A stretch of 64,000 bases of DNA from Oscillospiraceae bacterium MB24-C1 (GTDB lineage: Bacteria > Bacillota > Clostridia > Oscillospirales > Ruminococcaceae): contig CP133187.1 of the NCBI GenBank assembly GCA_030913685.1, positions 2,670,001 through 2,734,000 on the forward strand, in the 5' to 3' direction. The position numbers and the translations under genes are program-made. The notes below the pieces were generated by a model. The model did not search any database. It saw only the letters and a list, made by a program, of their open reading frames with translations, and was not told the origin of the DNA. This document shows, in pieces, positions 51,768 through 61,201 of the stretch (its first letter is position 1; the number at the start of each line of letters is the position of its first letter).

Positions 51768-52781
51768 ATGAACATTGTTATCGACGGCTTTGGCGGAGAT
51801 CACGCGCCGCTCGAGCCACTGCGCGGTGCGGCCGCCGCGGTTGCCGAACTGGGCGTATCGGTCACGGTGACCGGCGATGAAGCCAAACTGCACGAATGTG
51901 CCAAATCGAACAATATTTCTTTAAATAATATCACCTTTGTCCATGCGCCCACCGTCATCCCGGTGGACGAGGAGCCGACAAAGATTTTAAAAGCTTATGC
52001 CGACTGCTCGTTGGCTGTCGCGCTGGGGCTTGTCGCCCAGGGCAAGGCTGATGCGGTTGTTTCGGCGGGGTCGACCGGTGCGCTGCTAGCGGGGGCCACC
52101 TTCATCGTCAAGCGTGCCAAGGGCGTCAAGCGCCCCGCTATCGGCACGCTTGTTCCAACGGCTGGCGGCAAGTTCTATTTGCTGGTGGATGCAGGCGCTA
52201 ACCACGACTGCCGCCCCGAGATGCTTTGCCAGTTTGCGGTGATGGGTACAGCCTATTACGAGAAGATCATGGGCGCTGCATCCCCTCGCGTGGGGCTCAT
52301 CAATATCGGTACCGAAGAACACAAGGGCACCGAGCTGCAGCAGCAGACCTACGCGATGCTCAAAACAGCAGATGCGCTTAACTTTGTTGGCAATGTTGAG
52401 GCGCGCGATTTGCCCAATGACGGCTGCGAAGTTGCGGTGTGCGACGGTTTTACCGGCAATGTCATCTTAAAACTAACCGAGGGTTTTGCAACCTTTTTTG
52501 GCAGCGTGTTAAAAGGCATATTCATGGCGAACGTCGCCACCAAGCTCGGTGCGCTGCTTGTTTCCAAACAGATACGCGTATTCAAACGCTCGATGGATTA
52601 TAAAGAATATGGCGGCGCGCCGATTCTGGGCACCGCCAAACCGGTGATCAAAGCGCATGGCAGCTCGGACGCCAAGGCATTTAAAAACGCCATACGTCAG
52701 GCGAAGTTCTGTGTCGAGCGCGACGTTTGCCAGAGCATTGAGCAGGGCGTTGCCCGTTTAAAAGGCGAGGGGAAGGAATAA
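51768..52781 (+). CDS. plsX: Phosphate acyltransferase PlsX
   Basis: A 337-residue PlsX, which makes acyl-phosphate from acyl-ACP for phospholipid synthesis at the membrane surface. Family marks are NIVIDGFGGDHAPLEPLRGA, AVVSAGSTGALLAGATFIVK, and GTEEHKGTELQQQTYAML. GGGGAGGG precedes the ATG. Usually acpP lies between plsX and rnc; here rnc starts 3 bases after the stop and no acyl carrier protein gene is present. Confidence 0.95.
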   Translation: MNIVIDGFGGDHAPLEPLRGAAAAVAELGVSVTVTGDEAKLHECAKSNNISLNNITFVHAPTVIPVDEEPTKILKAYADCSLAVALGLVAQGKADAVVSAGSTGALLAGATFIVKRAKGVKRPAIGTLVPTAGGKFYLLVDAGANHDCRPEMLCQFAVMGTAYYEKIMGAASPRVGLINIGTEEHKGTELQQQTYAMLKTADALNFVGNVEARDLPNDGCEVAVCDGFTGNVILKLTEGFATFFGSVLKGIFMANVATKLGALLVSKQIRVFKRSMDYKEYGGAPILGTAKPVIKAHGSSDAKAFKNAIRQAKFCVERDVCQSIEQGVARLKGEGKE

Positions 52782-52784
52782 ACC

Positions 52785-53462
52785 ATGGAGCAGCTCCAAA
52801 AGGTTATTGGCTATCATTTTAAAGAACTGAATTTTCTGAAAATAGCGCTCACCCATTCTTCCTACGCCAACGAGAGCCGCCATGCTTCGGCAAACAACGA
52901 GCGGCAGGAGTTTTTGGGCGATGCGGTGTTGTCGCTGATTGTCGCAGACTATATCTTCCGCCACCGCAAGGTGCCGGAGGGTGAGTTGACTAAAATCCGT
53001 GCGTCGCTGGTGTGTGAGGCAGCGCTGGCCGGTTTTGCCCAGCAGATTGAGTTGGGCAAATACCTGTTGCTGGGGCGTGGCGAAGAGCACAACGGTGGGC
53101 GCACACGTCCCTCTATTCTGGCGGACGCCTTCGAGGCGCTGATTGCCGCAATCTATCTCGACGGCGGTATGAATGCTGCGCGCGATTTTGTTTTGCCGTT
53201 TATTTCCGATGCGGTTGAGCACGCGGCGGGTACCGATCTGCACGATTACAAGACCCAGCTTCAGGAGATTATCCAAAAAAACCCTGAAGAGCGCGTGGCC
53301 TATATTTTGGTCGATGAGCGCGGACCCGATCACGACAAGTGGTTTTCGGTGCAGGTGCACTTAAACTCCAACGTCATCGGCTCGGGCGAGGGCAAAAGCA
53401 AAAAGATCGCCGAACAACAAGCGGCAAAAGAGGCGCTGTTGCTCATGGGCATCAAACTATGA
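52785..53462 (+). CDS. rnc: Ribonuclease III
   Basis: A 225-residue double-strand RNA endonuclease that processes rRNA and mRNA. The catalytic domain has the RNase III signature NERQEFLGDAVLSLIVADYI, with the second acidic site in ILADAFEALIAAIYLDGG. The dsRNA-binding domain covers about 155-225 (DYKTQLQEIIQKNPEERVAY, ending SKKIAEQQAAKEALLLM). It follows plsX by 3 bases and overlaps the radical SAM gene as ATGA. Confidence 0.96.
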   Translation: MEQLQKVIGYHFKELNFLKIALTHSSYANESRHASANNERQEFLGDAVLSLIVADYIFRHRKVPEGELTKIRASLVCEAALAGFAQQIELGKYLLLGRGEEHNGGRTRPSILADAFEALIAAIYLDGGMNAARDFVLPFISDAVEHAAGTDLHDYKTQLQEIIQKNPEERVAYILVDERGPDHDKWFSVQVHLNSNVIGSGEGKSKKIAEQQAAKEALLLMGIKL

Positions 53463-54454
53463 GTAATAAGCACGGCAATCTCGCTGTGTTTGTGCCGCAT
53501 ATCGGTTGCCCGCACCGGTGCAGCTTCTGCGACCAGCGCATCATTTCGGGCGCTCAAAATGCGCCCACCCCGCAAGACGTGACGGCGCTTTGCGAATCGG
53601 CGCTGGCGCGAAATACCGGCAGAGATTTAGAGCTGGCGTTTTTCGGTGGCAGCTTTACGGCAATTGACCGCGATTATATCTGCGCGCTGCTGGAAGCGGC
53701 CGGTGCGTTTGTCGGCAAGGGGATTTGTGGCATCCGCCTTTCTACCCGTCCCGATGCGGTGGGGGAAGAAGTGCTTTCACTGCTTAAAACCTACCCTGTC
53801 ACCGCGATTGAGCTTGGCGCACAGTCGATGAACGACGCGGTGCTGCTCAGGAACGAGCGGGGGCACACGGCGCAGGATGTCGTCGACGCGTCGGCACGCA
53901 TCCGTCGCTTTGGGTTTGAACTGGGATTGCAAATGATGATCGGCTTAGACGGTGAAACTGAGCAGGATTCTTATGGCACCGCCCAAAAACTGATGGCTTG
54001 TTACCCCGACACGGTGCGCATCTACCCCGCATTGGTACTCAAAGGTACCGAACTAGCCAAACGGCTGGCGGTGGGGGCATACCGTCCGCTGACCCTTGAG
54101 GAGGGCATACAGCGCACCGCGCGCGTGATGGAGCTGTTTGAGAAAGAGAACTCAGACATCCGCATCATCCGCGTAGGGCTGCACCCCTCAACAGAACTGG
54201 AGCAAAAACTGGTGGCGGGGCCGTATCATCCCGCTTTCCGAGAGCTGTGCGAAAGCCGATTGATGCTCGGTCGACTACTCAAGGCGCTAGAAGGTGTCCC
54301 CACGGGCAACATTACCGTTGGTGTACATCCGCAGGACATTTCACGTATGACAGGGCAGCGCCGGTGCAACCTTATTGCGCTTGCCGAACGCGGCTATATT
54401 GCGCGGGTGATACCGGAAGAAACGGTAACCCGGCTGCGCCCGGAACTTTTATGA
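53459..54454 (+). CDS. Elp3-like radical SAM protein
   Basis: A 331-residue radical SAM protein related to the Elp3 radical domain, without the acetyltransferase half. The cluster motif CxxxCxxC is in HIGCPHRCSFCDQR; then ELAFFGGSFTAIDRDY, RLSTRPDAVGEEVLSLL, IELGAQSMNDAVLLRNERGH and LGLQMMIGLDGETEQDS match the family order. Its substrate is unknown. The ATG at 53459 is coupled to the rnc stop; a frame reading upstream overlaps rnc. Placement between rnc and smc is conserved in Clostridia. Confidence 0.88.
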   Translation: MSNKHGNLAVFVPHIGCPHRCSFCDQRIISGAQNAPTPQDVTALCESALARNTGRDLELAFFGGSFTAIDRDYICALLEAAGAFVGKGICGIRLSTRPDAVGEEVLSLLKTYPVTAIELGAQSMNDAVLLRNERGHTAQDVVDASARIRRFGFELGLQMMIGLDGETEQDSYGTAQKLMACYPDTVRIYPALVLKGTELAKRLAVGAYRPLTLEEGIQRTARVMELFEKENSDIRIIRVGLHPSTELEQKLVAGPYHPAFRELCESRLMLGRLLKALEGVPTGNITVGVHPQDISRMTGQRRCNLIALAERGYIARVIPEETVTRLRPELL

Positions 54455-54506
54455 CTGGTATTAAGATATTCCACGTTTTCAAACTTGCAGGAAGGAAGGT
54501 GCTGCT

Positions 54507-57500
54507 TTGCGACTGAAATCACTCGACATTCAGGGGTTTAAGTCCTTTGCCGACCGCACAACGCTTGATTTTAATGACGGCATCACTGCCGTTATCGGGC
54601 CCAACGGCTCGGGCAAAAGCAATATTGCGGATGCGGTGCGCTGGGTTTTGGGTGAGCAGTCCACCCGTACACTGCGCGGCGGCAAGATGGAGGATGTCAT
54701 CTTTGGCGGCACGCAGGCGCGTAAGGCGCAGGGCGTCGCTTCGGTCACCTTAAATATTGACAATACCGACCGCGCCATGGTGGGCATGGATTGCGATGAG
54801 GTCGCCATCACCCGTAGGCTCTATCGCTCGGGCGACAGCGAGTATCGCATTAACGGCGCGCAGGTGCGTTTAAAAGATATCAACGAGCTGTTTATGGATA
54901 CCGGTTTGGGGCGCGACGGCTATTCGATCATCGGACAGGGCCGCGTTGCTGAGATCGTGTCGGCACGTTCCAAAGAACGCCGCGAGATTTTTGAGGAAGC
55001 CGCTGGTATCTCGAAGTTTCGTTACCGAAAAACCGAGGCAGAACGCCGCCTGGCACTGGCCGAGGAGAACTTGTTGCGCCTGCGCGACATTCTCGCCGAG
55101 CTGGACGGGCGTTTAGCGCCTTTAAAGCAACAGTCTGAAAAGGCGCAGAAGTTTTTAGAACTGGCCGGTGAAAAAAAGCAGCTCGAAGTTTCGGTGTGGA
55201 TGCACACATTGGCTCAATTGAGCACCAAGGCGGCTGTACTTGAAGACAAGCTGCTGCTGGCACAGGCTGATTTTGATGCGGCTGACAGCGCCGTCACCGG
55301 CTTTGAGCAGGAATTTGCCGAAGAGATGGAGCGGGGCCGTGCGCTGATGGTTGCGATTGAGACGCAGCGCAATGAAATCAACCGCCATACTGAACTGGCC
55401 GCGTCGTTTGAATCGCAGTCGGCGGTGCTTCAAAACGATATTAGCCACCACGAGCGGTCGATTGCCGAAATAGAAGCGCAGATTGCACAGGCTGGGCGCT
55501 CGCAGAGTGAAATTGAGGCCGGACTTGAGGCTGCGCGACAGGCGCTTTCACAGCGACAGCAGGCGTTGCAAGAGCTGGTGGCGCAGAAAGAAGCACTTCT
55601 ACAGCAGCTCAATGCATTGGCGGTGGAGCAGCAAAACTGCACCACCGAGCTGAATGTGATGAGAACCCGCCGTGCGGGCGCGTTTGAGGCGATTGAGAGT
55701 GCCCGGCTCGATTCCGCCGCAGCCGCCACGCTTTTAGGCGAAAGCGCAGAGCGCATCGCAGCTATATCTCAGGCGCAAGCTGCCCGGGAGCAGGCGGTGG
55801 TCGACGCACAAAATGAGAAGCATGAGTGCGAACAGCTGCTGACGGCAATAGAAGAATCACTCGTCTCGCTGGATAATGAGGCGAAGGGTTATCTGCTAAA
55901 GCAGGGCAACCGCAGGCAGAAGGTGGAGGAGCTGGACAAGCAGCTCAATGATCTTAGGCAGAAAATAGGCGAACGCCGTTCACGCGCGCGCTTGCTTTCC
56001 GACATGGATAAGAATATGGAGGGCTTTGGCCAATCCATTAAATACATCATGAATCAGGCGCGTGCCGGGGCCGTCAAGGGGCTGCATGGGCCGGTATCGT
56101 CTCTCATTGGCGTCACCGATGAACACACCGTCGCAATTGAAACTGCGCTTGGCGGCGCGATGCAGAACATTGTCACCGACAGCGAGGAAACTGGTAAGCG
56201 AGCCATCGGGCTGTTGAAATCCGCTAAGTCGGGTCGTGCGACCTTCTTGCCGCTGACGTCGGTTCGGGGCAACCGCCTCGATCTGCGCGGCGTCGACACC
56301 ATGTACGGCTTTGTTGGTCTGGCGTGTGATTTAATCCGGTATGACAAACGATATGATGGTGTGATGACCTCGCTGCTTGGGCGCGTTGTGGTGGCAGAGG
56401 ATTTGGACGCCGCCGTCACCATCGCCAAAAAACACGGCTACCGTTTCCGCATTGTCACGCTCGATGGACAGGTTGTCAACGCGGGCGGTGCCATGACCGG
56501 TGGCTACACTGTCAAATCGGCGGGCATTCTGGGACGTCAGGGCGAAATTGACCGACTAAATCAGCAGTGTGAAACGCTGGAAGCGCAGGGCAAGGCTCTC
56601 GCGGAGCGGCGCGAGGCCGCAGCAGTTGAACTGGCTGCTGTCGAAGCCGAACTGGCCGCCATTGCCGCCCGGCGCAGAACCTGCGAGGAGGATAAAGTCC
56701 GCGGCACAGCCGAGCTTTCTGCCGCTGTAATCCGCTTAAAAGAGGCTGAACGTCAGGTGCGCGAAACCGCCGCCGAGCGCGAGGCGTTAACTTTACGTAT
56801 CGAAGAGATGAAGCAGAAAAGCGGCAGCGCCAAGACGCTGACCGAAACGCTTTCTACCGAGTTGGAGCAGCTTCAAAGCGATATTGCCAAAGTGAGTGCG
56901 CGCAGCGCAGAACTCAACACGCAACGCGACGCACTGCTGGGCGCACAAAATGAAAACGCCACCCAAACGGCGCTGTGTGAGCGCGACATCGCCGCATCAA
57001 ATGAAGAAATCAACCGCTTGACCGAGCAGGTCGGTGCAACCCGCGCATTAAGCGGCGAGAATACACAAAAAATTACGCAGTTGCGCACACAGATTGAAGA
57101 AGCCCACGCGCAGATCGAAGCGCTTTCACAAAAGCTGGAAGCTGGCCGTACACACGCGCAGCAGGCGCAGGCATTGGTGGCACAGACCATGCGAGAGCGG
57201 GAAGAAAGCGAACGCCGCTGCGCCGAACTGCGGGCTAAAGAGCGCGAAGAAAGCGCCAGACGCGACGGGCTTTACCGCGAGGTTGTCCGTCTGGGCGAAC
57301 AACAAAATGCCGTTCGGGGCGAGCGCGATACCCTTGTGGCAAAGCTGTATGACGAATACGAGCTGACCCAGTCCGCCGCTGAGGACATTGCCGAACGGAT
57401 TGAGGACATCGCCGCCGCGAACCGCCGACTCTCCGAACTGCGTAGTAAAATCAAGGCGCTGGGCTCGGTGAACGTCGACGCCATCGAGGAATATAAAGAA

Positions 57501-58079
57501 GTGTCCGCCCGCCATGGCGAACTGTCCCGACAGCTTTCCGACGTCGAGCGGTCAAAGACCGAGTTGGGCAAGCTAATCACCGAGCTCACCAGTCAGATGT
57601 GCGAGATTTTCACCGAAAAGTTCGAGGCGATCAACCGCAATTTTGGCAAGACGTTTAGAGAATTGTTCGAGGGCGGCAGCGCGTCGCTGTCTCTCACCGA
57701 TCCTAACGATGTGTTGGAAAGCGGCATTGAGATAACGGTGCATCCGCCGGGCAAGCTGATTAAGAACCTGGCTGCGCTCTCGGGCGGTGAGCAGGCGTTC
57801 GTGGCAATCGCTATTTTCTTCGCTATCTTAAAGGTCAACCCCTCGCCGTTTTGTCTGATGGACGAGATTGAGGCGGCACTCGACGACGTTAATGTCTCGC
57901 GTTTTGCCGCGTACTTACGCACCCTCACCGAAAAGACGCAGTTTATCACCATCACCCACCGCCGTGGCACGATGGAGGAAGCTGATGTGCTTTATGGCGT
58001 CACAATGCAGGAGGAGGGCGTTTCAAAGCTTTTGATGCTCAATGTTTCAGAAATTGAAAAGAGCTTTAATATCAAATAA
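54507..58079 (+). CDS. smc: Chromosome segregation protein SMC
   Basis: A 1190-residue SMC ATPase, core of condensin. N-terminal head: LDIQGFKSFADRTTLDFNDG and Walker A GPNGSGKSNIADAVRWVLGE. Two coiled-coil arms (about 170-500 and 670-1010) rich in Glu, Gln and Ala flank a hinge around residues 515-640 (GLHGPVSSLIGVTDEHTVAI). The C-terminal head has signature ALSGGEQAFVAIAIFFAIL and Walker B FCLMDEIEAALDDVN. Start is TTG 54507 with GGAAGGAAGG upstream. ScpA and ScpB are not in the window. Confidence 0.96.
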   Translation: MRLKSLDIQGFKSFADRTTLDFNDGITAVIGPNGSGKSNIADAVRWVLGEQSTRTLRGGKMEDVIFGGTQARKAQGVASVTLNIDNTDRAMVGMDCDEVAITRRLYRSGDSEYRINGAQVRLKDINELFMDTGLGRDGYSIIGQGRVAEIVSARSKERREIFEEAAGISKFRYRKTEAERRLALAEENLLRLRDILAELDGRLAPLKQQSEKAQKFLELAGEKKQLEVSVWMHTLAQLSTKAAVLEDKLLLAQADFDAADSAVTGFEQEFAEEMERGRALMVAIETQRNEINRHTELAASFESQSAVLQNDISHHERSIAEIEAQIAQAGRSQSEIEAGLEAARQALSQRQQALQELVAQKEALLQQLNALAVEQQNCTTELNVMRTRRAGAFEAIESARLDSAAAATLLGESAERIAAISQAQAAREQAVVDAQNEKHECEQLLTAIEESLVSLDNEAKGYLLKQGNRRQKVEELDKQLNDLRQKIGERRSRARLLSDMDKNMEGFGQSIKYIMNQARAGAVKGLHGPVSSLIGVTDEHTVAIETALGGAMQNIVTDSEETGKRAIGLLKSAKSGRATFLPLTSVRGNRLDLRGVDTMYGFVGLACDLIRYDKRYDGVMTSLLGRVVVAEDLDAAVTIAKKHGYRFRIVTLDGQVVNAGGAMTGGYTVKSAGILGRQGEIDRLNQQCETLEAQGKALAERREAAAVELAAVEAELAAIAARRRTCEEDKVRGTAELSAAVIRLKEAERQVRETAAEREALTLRIEEMKQKSGSAKTLTETLSTELEQLQSDIAKVSARSAELNTQRDALLGAQNENATQTALCERDIAASNEEINRLTEQVGATRALSGENTQKITQLRTQIEEAHAQIEALSQKLEAGRTHAQQAQALVAQTMREREESERRCAELRAKEREESARRDGLYREVVRLGEQQNAVRGERDTLVAKLYDEYELTQSAAEDIAERIEDIAAANRRLSELRSKIKALGSVNVDAIEEYKEVSARHGELSRQLSDVERSKTELGKLITELTSQMCEIFTEKFEAINRNFGKTFRELFEGGSASLSLTDPNDVLESGIEITVHPPGKLIKNLAALSGGEQAFVAIAIFFAILKVNPSPFCLMDEIEAALDDVNVSRFAAYLRTLTEKTQFITITHRRGTMEEADVLYGVTMQEEGVSKLLMLNVSEIEKSFNIK

Positions 58080-58096
58080 TTAAAGGAGGGGTTAAA

Positions 58097-58978
58097 ATGG
58101 GCCTTTTTTCAAATATCAGCGCAGGGTTACGAAAAATTTCTTTTACCGCGCGCATCGATGACGAATATTTCGAGGAGCTTGAAGAACAGCTCATCATGGC
58201 GGATGTCGGGGTGCAGACCTCTGAACTAATCGTCTCAAAATTGCGTGAACGCGCAAAGAAAGAACGTCTGACCGAAGCTTCCGCACTGCGTCCGGTCATT
58301 AAAGAGGTTGTCCGCGGAATTTTGGACGTCAATTGCCCGGACAACATTACCGAGTCGCCGCGCGTGTTACTGATGATCGGCGTCAACGGCGTGGGCAAGA
58401 CCACAAGCATCGGAAAATTAGCTGCACGCTATACTGCCGAAGGCAAAAAAGTGCTGTTAGCCGCGGCCGATACCTTCAGAGCGGCGGCAATCGAGCAGTT
58501 GACTATCTGGGGTGAGCGCACCGGGACGCCGGTTGTCGCCCATACGCAGGGCTCCGACCCCGCCGCCGTTGTGCACGACGCGCTGCAGGCAGGCAGTGCG
58601 CGCGGTGCCGACGTGATCATCTGTGATACCGCCGGGCGGCTGCACAACAAGCAAAACCTGATGGATGAGCTTTCTAAGATTCGCCGTGTTGTCGCCAAGG
58701 AGCTGCCTGATTGCGTGCCGGAGGTGCTGTTGGTGGTGGACGCCACGACGGGGCAGAATGCGCTTTCTCAGGCGCGGCGCTTTAAAGAGGCCGCCGGCGT
58801 CAACGGCATTATTCTGACCAAGCTTGACGGCACCGCCAAGGGTGGTGTGGTTATCGCCATTGCCAACGAGGTATCCGTGCCGGTGCGGTTTGTCGGCGTG
58901 GGTGAGGGGGTTAACGACCTCTATCCCTTTGACGCCACCGAGTTTGCCGAAGCGATTTTCGGTGACGCCGATGAGTAA
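58097..58978 (+). CDS. ftsY: Signal recognition particle receptor FtsY
   Basis: A 293-residue SRP-type GTPase that docks SRP-ribosome complexes at the membrane. It has the four-helix N domain (about 1-85) and the G domain with G1 [21 protein letters not shown]3 [20 protein letters not shown] and G4 [18 protein letters not shown]. The acidic A domain of E. coli FtsY is missing, as usual in Firmicutes. AAGGAGGGG precedes the ATG. It overlaps rdgB by 8 bases. Confidence 0.96.
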   Translation: MGLFSNISAGLRKISFTARIDDEYFEELEEQLIMADVGVQTSELIVSKLRERAKKERLTEASALRPVIKEVVRGILDVNCPDNITESPRVLLMIGVNGVGKTTSIGKLAARYTAEGKKVLLAAADTFRAAAIEQLTIWGERTGTPVVAHTQGSDPAAVVHDALQAGSARGADVIICDTAGRLHNKQNLMDELSKIRRVVAKELPDCVPEVLLVVDATTGQNALSQARRFKEAAGVNGIILTKLDGTAKGGVVIAIANEVSVPVRFVGVGEGVNDLYPFDATEFAEAIFGDADE

Positions 58979-59558
58979 AACACTTGTTGCCGCCACCCAC
59001 AATATAGGCAAGTTGGCCGAGTTTGCCCGCATGCTAAAACCAAAGGGTGTCGACGTCATTTCGCCCGAGAACCCCGAGCTGGTCAAAAGCATTGTCGAAG
59101 ATGGCGAAACCTTCGCCGACAACGCGCTGATAAAAGCACGTGCGGTGTTCGCTGCCACCGGTCTGCCCACCATGGCGGACGATTCTGGGCTTTGCATTGA
59201 TGCACTCGATGGCCGCCCCGGCGTCTATTCGGCGCGGTATTTGGGTGAGGACACGCCCTACGCGATCAAAAATGCCACTATTATCAAAGAACTTGACGGT
59301 GTGCCGGATTCCAATCGCACTGCCCGCTTTGAATGCGCTATCGCGCTGGTCACAGCGCAGGGCGAGCATGTGTTCAAAGGCACTTTTGAGGGCAAAATAG
59401 GCTATAAGCCCAGCGGTGAGAATGGTTTTGGCTACGACCCCATTTTTTACGTCGGGGACGAGAGCAGTGCAGACATGTCCAACGCCGAAAAGGACGCGGT
59501 CAGCCACCGAGGCAAAGCGCTGCGCGCTATGCTGGCAGAAATAGATAAATTGTTGTAA
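58971..59558 (+). CDS. rdgB: XTP/dITP diphosphatase (RdgB/HAM1)
   Basis: A 195-residue pyrophosphatase that removes non-standard purine nucleotides (XTP, ITP) before they enter DNA or RNA. Family marks are TLVAATHNIGKLAEFARML, ADDSGLCIDALDGRPGVYSA, GENGFGYDPIFYV and SHRGKALRAM. The ATG at 58971 is inside the last codons of ftsY; an earlier in-frame start at 58824 would lie wholly inside ftsY and adds no family-like sequence. Confidence 0.94.
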   Translation: MSKTLVAATHNIGKLAEFARMLKPKGVDVISPENPELVKSIVEDGETFADNALIKARAVFAATGLPTMADDSGLCIDALDGRPGVYSARYLGEDTPYAIKNATIIKELDGVPDSNRTARFECAIALVTAQGEHVFKGTFEGKIGYKPSGENGFGYDPIFYVGDESSADMSNAEKDAVSHRGKALRAMLAEIDKLL

Positions 59559-59672
59559 GAATCGCCGCTATATTAAAGTTCTGATCAATATCGACTACAC
59601 AGGCTAAAAAGTCTTATTCATTTAACAGATCATATAAACAAATCGGGCACTGCCTACTTCTAAGGAGAAAAC

Positions 59673-59966
59673 ATGGAGATAACATCCAAACAGCGCGCCA
59701 AGCTCAAAGGGCTGGCGCAGAATTTAGAAACGATTGCACAGTTCGGTAAAAACGAGCTGTCACCTGAACAAATCACGATGGTTGACCAGATGCTCACCAA
59801 GCGCGAGCTGATTAAATGCGCGGTACTTGAATCGTCGCCCTACACGGCGCGTGAATTAGCCGAGCTGCTGGCGCAGGAGACAAACGCCGTGTCAGTTCAG
59901 GCGATTGGGCGACGTTTTGTTCTGTATCGCCGCAACCCAAAGGACCCGGTCATTACGCTAGACTAA
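59673..59966 (+). CDS. yhbY: YhbY family CRM-domain RNA-binding protein
   Basis: A 97-residue CRM-domain protein associated with the 50S subunit during assembly. It has TSKQRAKLKGLAQNLETIAQ, the LTKRELIKCAVLESSPYTAR core and the ending QAIGRRFVLYRRNPKDP. The classical GxxG loop region is present as QFGKNE. AAGGAG precedes the ATG. It commonly sits before nadD, as here. Confidence 0.92.
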   Translation: MEITSKQRAKLKGLAQNLETIAQFGKNELSPEQITMVDQMLTKRELIKCAVLESSPYTARELAELLAQETNAVSVQAIGRRFVLYRRNPKDPVITLD

Positions 59967-60002
59967 GCGTATCCATCACACACGGCAAAGAGGTAGATCA
60001 GC

Positions 60003-61178
60003 ATGAGGGTAGGCATTTTTGGTGGAACTTTTAACCCCATTCACAATGGGCATCTCTCGCTTATCGCGCATCTTATCGAAGCGCTTGCGCTCGACGAGCT
60101 GTTGCTTATTCCAACGGCGGTACCACCGCATAAGGAAAGCGACTGCGTCGTCGACGCCGAGCATCGTCTAGCGATGTGCCGCCTTGCGGTGCAGGATAAT
60201 CCCAAGGTTCAGGTGAGCGACATCGAAATTATGCGCGGCGGCAAAAGCTACACCGTTGATACACTGCGCTTGCTAAGCGTTGAGCGCCCCCAGGATGAGC
60301 TGATTCTGCTGGTGGGTAGCGATATGTTTTATACGGTCGGTGAGTGGCGCTGTGCCAACGAAATTATGCGGCTGGCCAAAATTGCCGCAATCCCGCGTGA
60401 AATGGGTGAGCATGAAAAGCTGCTGGCCCAGCGCGACCGGCTCAGTGCGGCGGGCGCGCAAGCTGAGGTGGTGGAGGTTGATCCGCTCATCGTCAGTTCC
60501 AGTGATTTACGCGCGCAGATGTGCGCTTCTGAAAATCTCCCGCCGCTTGTCGAACGCTACATCGTTCAAAATGGTCTCTATGGCCGAACGCAAAAGCTGC
60601 TGGTCGATCTCGACCAGCTCACCGTATGGTTGCGGGGCATGCTTTCGCGTGAGCGGTTCATCCATTCGCTCAATGTGGCTAGCGAGGCGCTACGTCTCGC
60701 CCAGACCTGGGACGAAAACGGTGATATGGCCTATTTGGCCGGCCTTCTCCACGATTGTTGCAAAGAGCGGACGAGGGAGGAAATGTTGAATCTTCTGGCA
60801 GGTTCTGATATAATTAAAGACCCGATATTTCTGCAAAGTTTGCCTATTTGGCATGGTTTTGCGGCAGCAATTTACATTCAGCGTGAATTATCGGTGCTAA
60901 ACGCCCAAATAATAGATGCGGTAAGGTATCACACCACGGGACGTGGGGAGATGACACGCATCGAGGAGATTATCTATCTGGCGGATCTGATTTCTGCCGA
61001 CAGAGAGTATCCGGGTGTTGAGGCGCTCAGAGCCAAGGCTCACCGCTCCATCGAAGCCGCGATGCTGGAGTCGTTGCAATTTTCGATTAAAAAACAGCTC
61101 GAAAATGGGGCGCCCGTGCTGACTGATACCCTAAACGCCTATAACCGTTATCTGCTGCAATTGGGGCAGGAGGGTTAA
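60003..61178 (+). CDS. nadD: NadD-YqeK fusion: nicotinate-nucleotide adenylyltransferase with HD-domain Ap4A hydrolase
   Basis: A 391-residue single frame that joins two enzymes usually separate in Firmicutes. Residues 1-195 are NadD: MRVGIFGGTFNPIHNGHLSL with the nucleotidyl-transferase HxGH, and VSSSDLRAQ near the end; it makes NaAD in NAD synthesis. Residues about 200-385 are YqeK-like with the HD metal site: RERFIHSLNVASEA, LLHDCCKE, AVRYHTTGRGEM and IIYLADLISADREYPGV. YqeK cleaves Ap4A symmetrically. No stop or start-like gap separates the halves. The ATG follows AGAGG. No independent yqeK follows. Confidence 0.92.
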   Translation: MRVGIFGGTFNPIHNGHLSLIAHLIEALALDELLLIPTAVPPHKESDCVVDAEHRLAMCRLAVQDNPKVQVSDIEIMRGGKSYTVDTLRLLSVERPQDELILLVGSDMFYTVGEWRCANEIMRLAKIAAIPREMGEHEKLLAQRDRLSAAGAQAEVVEVDPLIVSSSDLRAQMCASENLPPLVERYIVQNGLYGRTQKLLVDLDQLTVWLRGMLSRERFIHSLNVASEALRLAQTWDENGDMAYLAGLLHDCCKERTREEMLNLLAGSDIIKDPIFLQSLPIWHGFAAAIYIQRELSVLNAQIIDAVRYHTTGRGEMTRIEEIIYLADLISADREYPGVEALRAKAHRSIEAAMLESLQFSIKKQLENGAPVLTDTLNAYNRYLLQLGQEG

Positions 61179-61201
61179 GGCTCGAAAGGGAGCTGTGTCG
61201 G

